Of a DNA stretch of 64,000 bases, positions 20,814 through 33,793 are shown one piece after another (position 1 is the first letter of the stretch; each line of letters starts with the position of its first letter). Source of the DNA: Beta vulgaris subsp. vulgaris (lineage: Eukaryota; Streptophyta; Magnoliopsida; Caryophyllales; Amaranthaceae). Below the pieces are notes generated by a model. The model ran no database searches, was not told where the DNA came from, and saw only the letters and a list, made by a program, of their open reading frames with translations. Where the stretch lies: positions 1,495,283-1,559,282 of the forward strand of contig NC_079205.1 in assembly GCF_026745355.1 (NCBI RefSeq), given 5' to 3'. The translations under genes and the position numbers were made by a program.

Positions 20814-23800
20814 TCAAAACAGATGAGCAACTGCCACAACCAAAGCCAAGAGAGATAATAAGACAGAAGCAGCAACTTTATGTTGGCCATTTGCTGATGT
20901 TGATGGGGATCCCGTTGGTGGGGACGAGGCATTTCGTAGTACGACAGAAGTAAGAGGCGGCTGCGACACATCATCAACAGTGAGGACCGGAGTAGGAGAC
21001 CCAGCCGGAGGTGATGCTCCTGGGGGAAGGACACCGATCAACGCCCCAGGCTGAGCTGGCATCATGTAAGCTGGTGTGTTGTTCATATTCAAACACATAT
21101 TCCCTGCAGAAAAGAGGGTAACTTAGACAATGGAAGTATGCATGTTGTAACGAATTTTTGGCAATTCATCTTTCTTTCATGTTACCCCATAAGGGATCAA
21201 ATGATTTATATTATGCCCTATCTAGCATCTTCCTTAAATCTTTGCGAGTCATGGTTTATAACACAATTTTGAAAAGAAGAATCAATGTAATGAAATTTAA
21301 CGCAGAAAGTAAAATCTTACTCCTGTATGCATCAGCAGTTCGGGGGAAGTCTGTAATGACACCAGTAACATTAGCTGCATGAACGAATGTATTGATCTGG
21401 ACCACTGGATCAGAGAAGGCATCAAACGGTATGCTCGAAAACTCATTGCTAAGAACCTGAACATACACAGGAAGCTCAAATGCCTGAAACTGTGATACAA
21501 CATTGGTCATATTTGTAAGGAACCCCATCTGGTTAAACGGAAGGACAGATTTCCTGTCAACAACCACAGAATCAGCAAAAGTCTTTATGTCTGCAATTGT
21601 ATCGTTGAGGGCCCCACGAATAATCTCATCGACATGATAGACAAGTTCATAGCTATTCCCCCTCATTGCCTTCAGAACTGAGCTGCTGGTGGATTGAATC
21701 ATAACCTTCTTTGCAGCTGTGTTGTTGTTAAAGCCAGATAATTCTAATGCATCTGAAACTGCTTCAGTTATACTCAGGTCCTGGTTTGCTGCCAGGTATT
21801 CAGCATTCTAAATATTATAACATCATGAAAAACAAAGGATCAGGCTTCATTCAACTTTTCAATAGAAGCACATTATTTCAGGATCTCCGAAAGAAGCTCT
21901 CGCCTCTCCTAAGGGTGCGTGTTTTTTGCCTAAATTATGCTAAACTGAACTTTGGAACATATTGGAACTTATCTTAACTTTTGGAATTATCTAAACTCAT
22001 CCAAAATTATCAGAATTTATATTTCCAATTAAGCTGAAGAGAACACGCTCCCAAAAGGCCAAAATCATTTGTGATTTTCCTCCTACACATCCCAACTATT
22101 ACTCCCTTGGTCCCTTTTGTCCCGTAGTATTCTTATTTCTTCCTGTTACTTTTTCACCGTTTCCAATGTACATCTTGGAACATTAATATCTTTATCGACT
22201 TAACAGCTTGGGAATGATGAATATTTCTTATAAGATGAGATTAATAAGCCATTCAAATTAAGTTGTCACCTTTTCCTAAATTAAGAATTATGAAGATTTC
22301 TTTGTAATAATTTGAGTCCCTTGTCCTGAGGTCAATGACTTTCCGAACACAACTACCAACTAACTGCATGCTCGGAAACTATGCACATCTAGAATCATAA
22401 CAGGCATCGCGTTGCACTCACCTCAATCTTGATCAACACACCAGAAAGTGAACTAGAATTATTCGCCAGGTCCAAAAAGTCGGCCAAGGACACGAGTCTC
22501 CCGGCGTTCCTGGATCTCGGGTTTCTGAGCAAAAATGAAGCTGAGTATGGACTTGCTATCATTGCTGCAAGCAAGGACAAGGATATGAGTAAAGATTTCA
22601 AATCATTCTAATAATATTAAAACGTTACTCGTCTCTTAAAACCATCACTAGATATAGAATGAGCAGGTCTATTATGCTTTCATATAGCTGGAGGAACATG
22701 CAAATCAAAGTATCAAAATTCAGTGGGCAGTGGCATTTCTAGAATTTGAAGTTTTCCGCCATCATCCTATTTAACATTATTCTCCCCATTATTTCTGCAT
22801 TTGTAATTTTGTATTTTGGGGGATAAGATTGGTGGTAAGATACTCAACAATTAACCCAAGCTTCATCGGTGAGAAGTTAAGAAGTTAAAGAACGATATCT
22901 ATGGTAGATAAGTTAAACAAAAGGTAGCAAATGTGACTTACGAGTCAAGCCTTGAATATCAGCCCAATCAAGCATGAAAGAAAATATTCCAGGAGCTGGC
23001 TGAATTTCAGGAACAGTCGACATAAGATTCCTGAATTGCGTAGCTTGTGTGTTATTCAGGAGATTGACAGAGCTCAAACAGAAAGGTATACCGTCTTGTG
23101 ACATTTGAACAGGGCAGTCAATAAAATCTGCACCATCTCTAATAGCTTGTGTGTATGCTATGTCAGTACAACCCGGGTAGTCTCCACTCGCTCCATTGTA
23201 TGATATAACCAAGGGCGTAGCTGAATCCAGCAGATACAGACAGAAAACCATATGTTAGAGGTGTTAATGCAATGAATGATGGACCGATTATCAGTCTGTT
23301 AAAATTGATCATAGAACTTGAACTAACAAGCAGCTTTAACTAAGATTTTGTGTCAAAAGGCCCTTCTTGTTGAATCACTTTGTTCACTCACTGAGATCGG
23401 TAACAGAAACAAAAGATTTCAACCAAATATTAGCTACATACCTTGTGCTGATGCATTTACACCAAGATGGGCAAAGCAATCTGCAAAAAGTTAATACAAA
23501 ATCAGCATATTATTGAGTAGCTTTTGCATAGTATATATATTCGACAATGGCCCTAGTTGATCGAGAATTCAAGAAAATTGAAAAGTATGATGGAAAATAG
23601 AATTGTAAGCTTCCAATTGAGTCCTCAAACAGAATCTGTGTATTTTTGTATATTAGCTCTTGTGTACATCAGGTGTATAATGTAAAGAAAGCTTAAACAC
23701 TCTAAATCACATAAAAAGACAACTTGTTTTTGAATTATGTTTATGACACAATTTGGTGTGACTAGACCTTGTTGCATACAGTACACTACTTCCTGATACC

Positions 23801-26800
23801 AAATCTCCATTGTATACAAGTTATCTGTTATTTTCCTAGCAATTTTTTTTATACAGTAACAATAATTGGATTGTAACAAAGGATATTAATTCACGAATGG
23901 AACAAAGAGTATAGCTCACCTCTTGCTTCTGATGGTGTTATTGGGAAGTCAGACAAAACACCATCCACAGAGAAGTTCCCATTGTCAATGAAAGAAAGAT
24001 ACTCATCAACTGGATTGTAACTAAAGTTGTAGGCAAATGATACATCGTTTGCAAAACCTGCAGCATAAACTTCAAGTCCAACTCTATGAGCATCAGCCAC
24101 CAGAGAAGTATGAGGTAACAGGTATGAGGTTGCATCGACTGGCCATATGTAATTCTTCGGGACAAGGATACCGGAGGCGAATGTACTAATCATGGTTAGA
24201 TTTGTCAAAAGAGAACCATAAGACTGATTAGTTGAAGGTTCTGTTTCATCTTGGTCAAGAAAGCGGAAAACCAATTTCGTGCTGGTTGATGCAAATGGTG
24301 TTGCAAGTCCTCTCAAAAAGTTGACCTCAGGTGAAGAGATGTGGCTAATGTTCATGCTCTCTGCAGCATTAAGGATAAAGCTCCTCATGCTCAAATTGTG
24401 CTGGCTATAGAAAGAATTATGCTGCAGATAATATCAAATAAATCATAGTTATTTACCATTCGAAATTATCGAAGCCTAATGATAGCCAACTAGATTAGTT
24501 GGTCAAGCCCAAAGTTACTCATACTTTTCCTTTAACCTCAGTCCTTAGGTACTCACGTATTGAATCTTCGACACTACGACATAGGTACTATGCTTTAACT
24601 CAGGCCAAAATCAAGAAATATATCATAATGTAGCTGCGTCTGCATTTGAAAATTAACCCCTCTAGACCACTGCCTTTTGTGGCTTTCTAGACACCAAAAG
24701 AACTTTCCAAGCCTAAAGGCACATTACTTGAGATTTGATAACTATTATTGCGAACATCTAAGATGCACAGACTCATAAACATATTGCAATAAGCAGGTCC
24801 ATACCTGAACATTAAGCCAAAAACCTGCAGGTTCATTTTGCATAAACACGTCCTCAACACTTTGAATCGGGAACATGCCATCAAAAACAGGATTCCGAGT
24901 AAAAATTCCTTGAATCACTACAGGACATCAAAATAGGTTTTAGTACCAAACACAAAGGGTGAAGAAACACAATCAATTAATGGATTCTGGAAATGCTTCA
25001 ATCTTTTTTTTTTTTGAGGGGAGGAAATGCTTCAATCTTAATAAACATGTCCTCAGAACATCATGTCCATTCTCCATCTTTTCGAACACCAGAAGCTCAA
25101 ATGAAACATAAAATAGAAAAGACCAGAATACTACAAAGTTCATAATCTAGCTAGGTCCTCAACTCCTCGTATTTAGGAGACATGAACATCTAATCTTATA
25201 TTCTCTCCTTGGACCTAAAATCCAATTTCTTACAACATTTCTTCAAACACCAAGGAACAAAAATTTAACATGCAATTCCAAGTTTTCCGAATTAAGAAAA
25301 AAGACGTAATTCTTGTATCAGCCAGTGTAACACACAATTAGTTTCACAAATAACATAATCATCAACTTTTTATTTCATTGAGTTTACCATAGATGTCCAT
25401 AAGCTATGTCACTCAAATTCAGCTAACTTATAAAAACAAAACTGCCCCTTTTAATGTCAAAGATAAAGTAGTATTATCAAGTTTCCATACCCATTTGGCA
25501 CTCAAAGTGCCGAGCATCTGACACGGATACTTTTTAACAAAGATCAAAACTCTAAGTAACATAATTCAAAAAAAAGAAAACAACTAGGACTTATTCACAT
25601 TAACTCACATTACAATTTCCATCATGTCAATATATCACAAACAAAGTACATGATTCAAGAAAATAAGCAGAAACTTACATGGGACTGTTGATAGTTCCTC
25701 AAAAGTAAAATCAATGGGAAAAAACCCATCTGTTGGAACACCATTAACATCATATGAATTACTCCCATTTGGAAAAACATGTTCAATGCCAGAAGAATTA
25801 TCAAGTTTAAGATTAGGGAAGCAAATTCCAACACCATCTCTTGTCAACTGAACATCACACCATAGTACCACATCTGGTACACTAACCATAGTTGCAAATT
25901 GATAGGCATTTGCACTTGAATCAGGAAATAACCCTGAAAACCCACCTTTTGCTATTACTAAAGGAGGTGACCCTGAAAATTAAATTGAAGAAAGATTATA
26001 AATTTACTGGGTATTAGTAAATCTTAGTCACAAATAAAATCTCCAATTAATCTTGTAATATGTCCTCCGTTCTTATTTGTTCTTCCTACTTTTTTGACTT
26101 TTATTTTCTCGCAAAAAGATTCTAAATAGAAAGAACAAATAGAAACGGACATATTATAATGAAGAAATGTAAATTAAGGAATATCCTATTCAATTTTAAC
26201 AATTTAGCAAAAAAAAGTTTACAGAAACAGTAGCAGTTGATAATTTTCTTTGGAAAAAAGCATGAATTTTTGTAAGTTGATTTCCAGTTTAATTACCGGG
26301 TTATAGTCGACGTAAATTGTTTCAGTTTTAAGGTTTTTGGTGATTCATCTTCTTCTTTGTTGGAACTTGCATTTTGGGTTGGGGGGAGGGGGATGATTGA
26401 GGTTTACATGTTGATGGTGCGACCATGCAACATAGAGCTGTCAATTCAGTTACTCGAGTTGGGTTTACGTCGGGTCATTTCAAGTTTCAGTTCATGTTCT
26501 ATCAGAGCAATAAATCAAACCGGTCGAGTGTAGGTCTAGAACGGTAGTAATTCAGTCAGGTCTACTTCGGTTTGTTTCTTCTTTCATGTTCAATCGGGTT
26601 CGAGGCGGTCAATTTCAAGACAAGTTATCTTTCATGGTCATGTGGTGTCAGGTTTGTAACAGGTGCTTTCAGGTTCAGGTCATGCGTGGTTCGGATACTT
26701 ATCAGGTCAGAAAAATGACGGTTTGGGTCCGGATCAATTCAATTTCATATTGGTAGGTATAGGGTTGTGTTTATAATTGGGTTGTGCCATACTTGGTTTC

Positions 26801-29087
26801 AGCCTTTAGGTCGCTTCGAGTATGGAACGGGTCATGAAATATGTGGCACTGCTTCAAATCTGTATCGTTATTTAAGATTTCATTGAAAATCAATGCTTGA
26901 ATAGTTCATCTAGTTATATGCCTTTTGTAGTAGCGTTAGTTTGTATTTTATGTTACTATGTGGTGAAATCAATGATAAGTCGAGTTATCAAAAATAACAA
27001 GTAGGATAAAGTCGGGTAACACGTAGCAACAAGTCGGGTAAAACCATGTACCAAGTCACAATAGGTCTTGTAAATCAGGTAATAGGTCGCAACAGATCAG
27101 GACAATAGCATATTGGGCCGAGTTATAATCGATTTCAAATCCTAATCAAATCAGGTATCAAAACGGATTCAGATTATTGTCACATCAGGTGACTTTAGTT
27201 ATTCGACATGGCATGGAATGTCACATGTGTGATGTGACAAAACATCACGCATGTATCATGTAATTGTTATGCTTGTTTGAACAAATTGCGTTTTGCTAAT
27301 AAATGGGCCTTTGACTTTGGGATGAAGATTGAAGAATAGAATAGATAGCCCTTCTTTTCTTTTACCAATATCTTGTGTTAAAAAAAATTAACCTGACTCG
27401 ATAAAGATAAAAAGAGCTCCTTCTAATGATGGTTACATGTATTAGTATCACTTTTTTCAAAGTGTTTTTGCAATCTTTAATATATACTCACACGATTATA
27501 TTATATTGTGTTACATATTAGCAAAAATACGAAGTTAATATCTTAATAATAAGCATTAAAACGAATTTAAAAAAACCTCACACGATGATATACATTGAAA
27601 TTTATATTATTAATAATAACGATCAAAATATTCTTATTTTCTTCACACAAAGTAAATTATAACCATACAAAAGTAAATGTAGACAATAATATTAGATAAA
27701 AAAAATCAAGGAAACAATAATAAAGATTATTATAGTAATTTTGTTACTCCTACTTGTACTAAATTATCCCATTATAAGCTAACTATATAAGAGATTAAAA
27801 TTATGTATTGTAGTCAACTTTCAAGTAATAGAAGTACTTAATTACCATTGATCTAAACTCTCATTGCTTAAACCCAATTTATGGTCCCCATTTACCAATC
27901 ACCTCATAAAAGTATTTAAGAGATATAAATGTTCCAACCAAAAGCCTAAAACTTGAATTCAAAAGATTTTTTTTAAAAAAAAAGAAGTAAGATTTTCAAC
28001 AAATATATTTTCTCTCATATGTGAAATAAAGTAAACTATTCTCTTAAAAAGCTCTCACATAAAAAATGAAAAAAGGACCCGTTTCATTTATTTGAAAACG
28101 GATAAAGTAATTGAACTCGAATATAAGGATCAGTAGTTTTAATGAAATACTCCCTCTGTTTCAAAATATAAGTCATTCACGCTTTATAAAAATTTGCTTT
28201 AACCACAAATATCTCTCAAATATGATAAATAAAAATTATAAAAATTATACCGTTAGATTAGTCTTGAAAAATACTATAATAATATTATTTTTTAAAATTT
28301 TTTATTAACAAAAATTAAGAGTAATTAATGGTCAAAGTTCGACTCGAATCTCGTGTGTGCCTTATATTTTCAAACGGAAGGAGTAAGAGAGAAAAAAAAA
28401 AGGCAATGGAAACTCCATGATTGTGATCAGACATTAAGCCTTCTATTCTTATTCCTTCAATATGTGAAAAGGATTAATTCTACCATAAAAGTATATACAC
28501 CCTAAGTTCCCACTTCTTTTCAGGAATTAAAGAAGTCAACTTTTTATGAAGAAAACTACAATTTCTTGATGAACAGTTGAAAATTGAATGTGTAACTTAC
28601 ATAAGTTTTTCAATGTCTTGATAAAACTAATGCATACCTTTTTTCTTTTCAGAAACAAAATTAATAAGTATCTTTTTTTTATCATCTTTTGATTAATAAC
28701 TCAAAAATAACACAAACTTGACTTTATATATACGCGATGCATGCGAAAACACGTAGAAAATTCAATTAATTGTTAATTATATCTAATAAATCAGGAATTT
28801 TAAAATTTTTAATAAATTGCAAATTTTGGATTTTAATTTCTAATCAAATGTTCAAAGAAACCCAACAAAAAAAAAAAACAATGAACAATATAATTAAGCT
28901 ATAAGAAATGTAAGAAATGAAAGAGCAAAGAAAACATACCATTAAGTGTCAACCATGTAGAGTTAGAAGTAGCTTGTTGTGCAGAAGCAAATGCAAAGAA
29001 CTGAAGAAACACAATTATTACAATTAAACTGAGATTTTTGAAACCTCCTAATAATAATTTAGCACTAATATTTTTAGAAAAAATCAT
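20814..29087 (-). CDS. GDPDL: SHV3-like GPI-anchored GDPD-like protein (gene A)
   Basis: Predicted CDS is complement(join(20814..21103,21321..21807,22422..22564,22942..23220,23442..23480,23920..24421,24805..24917,25679..25972,28940..29087)); nine exons, 764 aa, all GT/AG. It has a signal peptide (residues 1-36, ending FAFASA), two GDPD-like domains (roughly 50-355 and 369-660), and a C-terminus with a Pro/Ser/Thr-rich stretch and hydrophobic tail ([20 protein letters not shown]) that fits GPI anchoring. Family members act at the plasma membrane/cell wall and affect cellulose and pectin organisation and root-hair growth. At the place of the GDPD catalytic His, domain 1 reads AKGGFSG and domain 2 ISYNGASG, so His is absent from both; the usual Glu-x-Asp site is also changed (LWCDVQ, IDCPVQ). 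Glycerophosphodiesterase activity is therefore doubtful. Tandem paralogue of the gene at 33794-43639. A 2,967-bp first intron holds several MITEs. Confidence 0.92.
21913..22052. mobile_element. Small Harbinger-like MITE in gene A intron 7
   Basis: Ends GGGTGCGTGTT and the complement of AACACGCTCCC form inverted repeats. The left flank is TAA, the right flank AAA, so the target duplication is imperfect. It lies between exons 8 and 7 (by coordinate) of gene A. Confidence 0.5.
26060..26152. repeat. Short hairpin MITE in gene A intron 1
   Basis: Arms TATGTCCTCCGTTCTTATTTG and the near-complement AATAGAAACGGACATA enclose about 45 bp. The ends resemble the CCTCCGTT ends of Stowaway MITEs. Confidence 0.5.
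26425..27200. repeat. GGTCAGGTT/GTCGGGT-rich repeat relic in gene A intron 1
   Basis: The segment starts near TAGAGCTGTCAATTC, a form seen at hAT-like MITE ends, and is full of CGGGT, GGTCAGG and CAGGT phrases unlike the surrounding AT-rich intron. A right terminus was not found. Confidence 0.35.
28150..28383. mobile_element. Stowaway-like MITE in gene A intron 1
   Basis: Ends CTCCCTCTGTTTCAAAATATA and the complement TATTTTCAAACGGAAGGAG with TA on both sides, 234 bp. Confidence 0.75.
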
Positions 29088-29492
29088 CTTTTTTAAATTT
29101 TTGTATATTTTTTCTTGAGTTTTGATGATTATGAACCTCAGAAGAGGTGAGAAAAAAGAGAGAGAAAATGTGTAAGGAAGACTTAAAATTATGTAGTTGA
29201 GTTTTAGTGGATTTATATATACATGTATATATATTTTACGTGTAAAGATAGATAAGTAAGAGAACAAAAAGAATAATATTTGGTATTTTTGTTTGTTAAT
29301 GATGATAAAATGGTGACAAACATTACATGTTTTAGAAGCATTACGCGTATGCACGATTTCGATTTTTGTTTGATTAATTGAAGAAGTCAGAGACGAGGGG
29401 CTCGCTTTCATCACCATGCTTTACGGCCGGCGTTTGACGGCTACTGACAACTAGGATGTCCAACTGGTGACCACTTACCAATTTAGCATAAG
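29088..29492. other. Upstream region of gene A
   Basis: The 5' flank of the GDPDL gene A start codon. Pyrimidine/purine-rich sequence (AGAAAAAAGAGAGAGAAAA, 29150-29168) and a TATATATA stretch near 29215-29232 are the only features; a transcription start could lie here but cannot be fixed. Confidence 0.35.
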
Positions 29493-29842
29493 TAGAGGTG
29501 AGCATGGACCCGGCCAGCACGCGCCCTCTCGAGGCCAGGTTTGACCCGTTGTTCGCTACGTGGGTCGTGAGCCGGTTTATTTCAGGCCCGCACCAGCACG
29601 AGTCCGCCTAGATGGTCCGTGGGCTGAACTCCCCTTTTCTTTCTTTTTTTTATCCTAAAATTTTCAAAAATGCAAAAAAAACACACATAAAATGCGGGCC
29701 AAACCCGCGGGAGGCATGAGCCCGGCCTGCAGGCCGTGGACAAAATCTGGAAATTCAAGCCTGGCACGACACGGCTCGTCATTTCCCCAAGCCCGCGGGC
29801 CGAGCCCATGAACAGGCACAACCCGGCCCATGCTCAGGTCTA
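29493..29842. mobile_element. hAT-like MITE with perfect 8-bp target duplication
   Basis: Ends TAGAGGTGAGCATGG and the complement of CCATGCTCAGGTCTA. It is flanked by AGCATAAG at 29485-29492 and 29843-29850. The 350-bp interior is GC-rich (CCCGCGGG, GGCCCG phrases) and explains the local open frame, which is not a gene. Confidence 0.82.
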
Positions 29843-29893
29843 AGCATAAGTAACCATATAAAAAATGAGAGAGAAATTATTACATATTGTATA

Positions 29894-30192
29894 CACCCTT
29901 CGTCCTAAAACATATTATCTCCATTACTTTTTAATAGTTACACTTTCACTTTTGACACTATTCACAAATTTTGCTTTGTTTATAATTTGTGATTTATGGT
30001 TAAGAGAAAATATAGTTATGTGGGATCTTATTTGATTTGTCTCGATAATATGTACTTTTAGAAGATTGACTGTTTATATTTTTTATAAATACAAAATTAG
30101 AGATACTATAATCATACAAAGCTAAGGCTCAAAGTGGTGTATCGACATGAGTGAAAAGTATAAGTGCAACTATAAATAAGAAATGGAGATAG
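29894..30192. mobile_element. Diverged Stowaway-like MITE
   Basis: Left CACCCTTCGTCCTAAAAC and right AAATGGAGATAG are degenerate MITE ends; the interior has the TGTGGGATCTTATTTGATT phrase shared with the family. Confidence 0.45.
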
Positions 30193-30412
30193 TAGTTCTC
30201 ATTCATTTTTTATGATCAAACTTTAAAGTATTTGATCAAATAATTTCAGTAATATATATATATATGAAAAGATATTTGTGGGTTGATTACTCGATTTAGC
30301 TTAATCACATCTGAATGAATGAGGTTTTGTTCACTTCAGCTATAAGGTCATAATAGGTCTGAATTTTGTCATGACCTAATCCGAATATTTCTAGTAATTC
30401 AACTATAAGGTA

Positions 30413-31345
30413 ATAGAATTTTTTGCACGCGATGCGTGCTTGAATTTTTTTTTCAAAACATAAACTCGATTTTCTTCGGCATAAGAGTAAAAATTTGAAC
30501 ATTAATTAGACATACGAAGCATAATTATTTTTAATTGCAAAATTTGATTGGTTAGTTTTTGTCACTTAAATCTCTCACCATTATTTTTTGTTTTTTTTTT
30601 TTTTTTTTACTTTTCAAAGTTAAATTCTATGAACAAAATAGAAATTTTATTGAATTTATTTATGATTTCTAATATTATAATTTTTTAGTTGATTTTTGAA
30701 TTAAGTACAATACTTCATAAATTGTAAAGAAAGTAGACACTTTGATTTCAAGTCAATTTTTTCATAGGTTATAGTTTGTAAGTGAATTTTTAAGTTTTTG
30801 TAAAGTTTTCTTATTTTAGTGATTTGCATAACGTAAATTATGCAATTTTATGATTTTAGTTGACTTGTGAGTGATTGTTATAATTGTATATTTGATATTT
30901 CAAATTGAAGCCCCCTTTATTTTGTAAGTGATTTCACTACAAAATACACCTCTATTTTTTATCATACCCACCATTAATTGTGAATGGTTCTTGAGAATAG
31001 TGATTTGTAAGTAAATTTTTGTAAATGTTTTTGTATGTGTTGACGTTCTAGGTTATTGGCTAGTTTTAGTTTGTATGTTAATTTTAAGTTTTAATAAAGT
31101 TTCCTGATTATTTGAGTGATTTGCGTGATTTTTATAACGTGATTTTCTCAATTGTATGGGTGATTTGTAAAGTTTATTCTTTTAAGTGATTTGTGAGTGA
31201 GTGTTATAAATTTATTTTCGGTAGTTTTCTTTGAGTGTCTATTTTGATTTTGATATTCCTTTTGTAATTTAGAAAGGGAAGGGGGGCAAAATAGGCGTTT
31301 CAAAAAAGGACACCATTGCTCCCCTCTTCCCTTATATAATAGAGA
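30413..31345 (-). mobile_element. Minus-strand Helitron, 933 bp
   Basis: On the minus strand it starts TCTCTATTATATAAGGG after an A at 31346 and carries the hairpin GCACGC-ATC-GCGTGC (30425-30439) just before its end. The end reads TTCTAT instead of CTRR. Its 5' part is homologous to the Helitron at 16737 and its 3' part to that at 17641-18143, so it looks like the fuller relative of both. Confidence 0.65.
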
Positions 31346-31744
31346 TAATAGGTCTGAACATGCCTTAATTTCACCAATAAAGAAATGTTAAGGTGATATG
31401 TTCATTATTTCATTATTTCATTATTTGGCAACATGAAAGGCAATGGACAAATGGCATGTTTCATCCTATATTCCTATATAGATCTTTGTAATTTATATTA
31501 TAAACTTCCATGTGCGATGTATTCAAGACTAGTTTTAGTAAGGCGATAAAAAATGAGAAATGAGCAAGAAAATAATCTTCGAATGTATGATTATATGAGC
31601 TTTGATATGTATCTTCTAAATTTATGTTGATGATTGTAAAGTTCAACTTATTATGTTGTGCCTTCTAGATTTCAATTTCATATGTTTTATGCATTTATGA
31701 GTTGTGACGATGTTATCGACATACTTTCAGTTTTAATATAATGA

Positions 31745-31859
31745 TTTTTTTTTTTTTTTTGTTTAGAGAGTTATAAGAGTAAGTAATGAAAATCGATTTT
31801 ATGATCTCTTAAAATCGATATGAAAGCTCTAACCAACTGAACTATCGCTCACTCTCTCG
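31745..31859 (-). mobile_element. tRNA-derived SINE with interrupted target duplication
   Basis: On the minus strand it begins CCGAGAGAGTGAGCGATAGTT, contains an A-box-like AGTTCAGTTGGTTAGAGC and ends in a long A run (T run at 31745-31761). The left target copy GTTTTAATATAATGA is at 31730-31744; the right copy is split by the hAT MITE at 31868-32117 and resumes at 32118-32132. Confidence 0.75.
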
Positions 31860-31867
31860 GTTTTAAT

Positions 31868-32117
31868 TAGAGGTGATCATGGGTCGGGTCGGGCTCGGAA
31901 AATGCCCATTAAACGGGCCGGGGATAAATTTGGGCCGAATTTTTGTGCCCAAAGCCCGCTATTTCGGACAAAAATTAGCAAGCTTTTCGAGACAAAAACG
32001 GACCGTGCCAAAAAAAATAAACTAAAAAATCGTTTTTGACTTATCCAAAACCAAAAAATTGGGCCAAGTCGGGCAAAAAAATCTGCCCAAAACTCGTCCC
32101 AAAAACGATCACTTCTA
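31868..32117. mobile_element. hAT-like MITE inside a SINE target duplication
   Basis: Ends TAGAGGTGATCATGG and the complement of CGATCACTTCTA; perfect 8-bp duplication GTTTTAAT at 31860-31867 and 32118-32125. Interior is rich in GGGTCGGGCT and AAAACGG phrases. It inserted after the SINE at 31745. Confidence 0.8.
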
Positions 32118-32511
32118 GTTTTAATATAATGACTAATGTGAGTACAATTGAGTATTTCTCTGTATTTCTAGAAGATGGGAGGTGTTTTGAACTTTCTTGC
32201 GGATTCTTATTTTCTCTGTAGAAACTTGTAGAAGAGAAAATAAGAATCCCCAGTAAGATGTGCACGATGATTGCGTTGGTGACAAACTGACAATTGATTG
32301 ATTTGATGATTGATATATTGGTTGATGATTTTTTTTTGTGATGTCCTTGTTTGATAGTTGACTTTATACCAAATTTAAAATTATTCTTAGGCGGTCAAAC
32401 AATCCAAAAAAATTTTGCATCATAGAGTATTTATTTGTTCGGCTAGCAACTACTCTAGTTTTCATATTTATTTCATTTTGGATGTCTTAAAATATAGTTC
32501 ATAATTTCATA

Positions 32512-32732
32512 TTTCCTCCGTTTTTTATTAGATGTTACACTTTTTAAATCACAGACTCCTGGATAATTTTTGGAGAGGAGAGAGATAGAGAGAATGAAAA
32601 ACAAAAGGGTCCCATGTGAACATGTGATAGGAGAGAGATAGAGAGAAGTTATTACCCAAAATAAAAGTGTAACATCTAATTTAAAACTTCCTAAAATAGA
32701 AAGTGTAACATCTAAAAAAAAACGGAGGAAGT
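32512..32732. mobile_element. MITE with CCTCCG ends and internal TGTTACACTTT repeats
   Basis: Left TTTCCTCCGTTTTTTATTAGA and right complement AAAAAACGGAGGAAG; TA flanks. AGATGTTACACTTT and its complement occur near both ends and again inside, suggesting a partial internal duplication. Confidence 0.7.
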
Positions 32733-33099
32733 ATTTAATTTCACATTTTTCCGTAATTTGTCTAAAAAACCGTGTCCTTTCATTTACTCGCTTCTTGAAT
32801 TTTGTTTTTTCCTTTGTTTATTCAACAAAAATGTTACAATTAATGCTCTTTCTCCAATTATTCTTCATTCCCTCTCCCAAAATCATCTTTTCTCATACAA
32901 TATTTATTTAAATAAACATAAAATCTTTATTATCCCTCTTAGATTCTACTTGCATAAATTACCGTGAAAAAAAGGAAAATGAAGAAAGTAGTTTGGCCAG
33001 AGAAAGTACCTTGGTATATACCTCCTTCATCTTTAATTAAACACAAATTTTCGGGTGTAACAACCTACAAACTAAGGTTGTTCATATAGAAAGATGTAT

Positions 33100-33296
33100 T
33101 TTCTGTCTTACATAGTATATACTGAGCTTTTAGTATAAAGCCTACCGGTATAATTTTTCTTTTAATAAGACAAGAAGAAATCTTGACAAGTTGCGGAGAA
33201 TAAAGGAAATCCCCAACTTGCATAGGGTAAAAGCCGATCCCAAGACCTCTTAAATTCGGAAGAAAAGCTGTAGCCATTAGGTTATCCCTTACTCTT
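33100..33296 (-). repeat. Possible SINE relic
   Basis: On the minus strand the phrase AACCTAATGGCTACAG resembles an A box and GGTCTTGGGATCGG a B box. No target duplication or clear tail was identified. Confidence 0.3.
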
Positions 33297-33793
33297 CCTA
33301 AAGGTATGAATATATTGAAGAAAGTGTTACAACTATTGTTAATTAAAGCCTAAAGGTGTGGAACTTTGAAAATCATAGATGGACTGACTCCTTATAATAA
33401 TTGAAAAATTAGTCAATGTAGAAATCAGAGTATAAAACCACCAAAAAGAGATGATAATTATTAACAGAGAATGATACTCAAAGAATAACTATGACTGAAT
33501 CTTCTTACAGTAATACAAATAGAGGAAGATACAGAGATGATATGTACTACTTCATATTGCAACTCCATGATCACAATAGAAATGGTAAGAATGGACATAA
33601 TAACCTAAAAGCTCCACATTTCATGGAAAGGGAAAAAATTATTATCATCTTAATAAATAAAAAAAAAAAAAAAAACAACATAATTTAGCTAGAGGGAAAA
33701 CTTGGTCATGATGAACAGATAGAGGTATTTGCATCATCAAGCTCCAAAAACAATCAAGTCAGTGAAAAGAACCGCCTTCTTTAAGAAACTCTA

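Noticed and set aside
29582..29821. 79-codon minus-strand open frame
   Set aside because: It lies within a hAT MITE with a perfect 8-bp target duplication.
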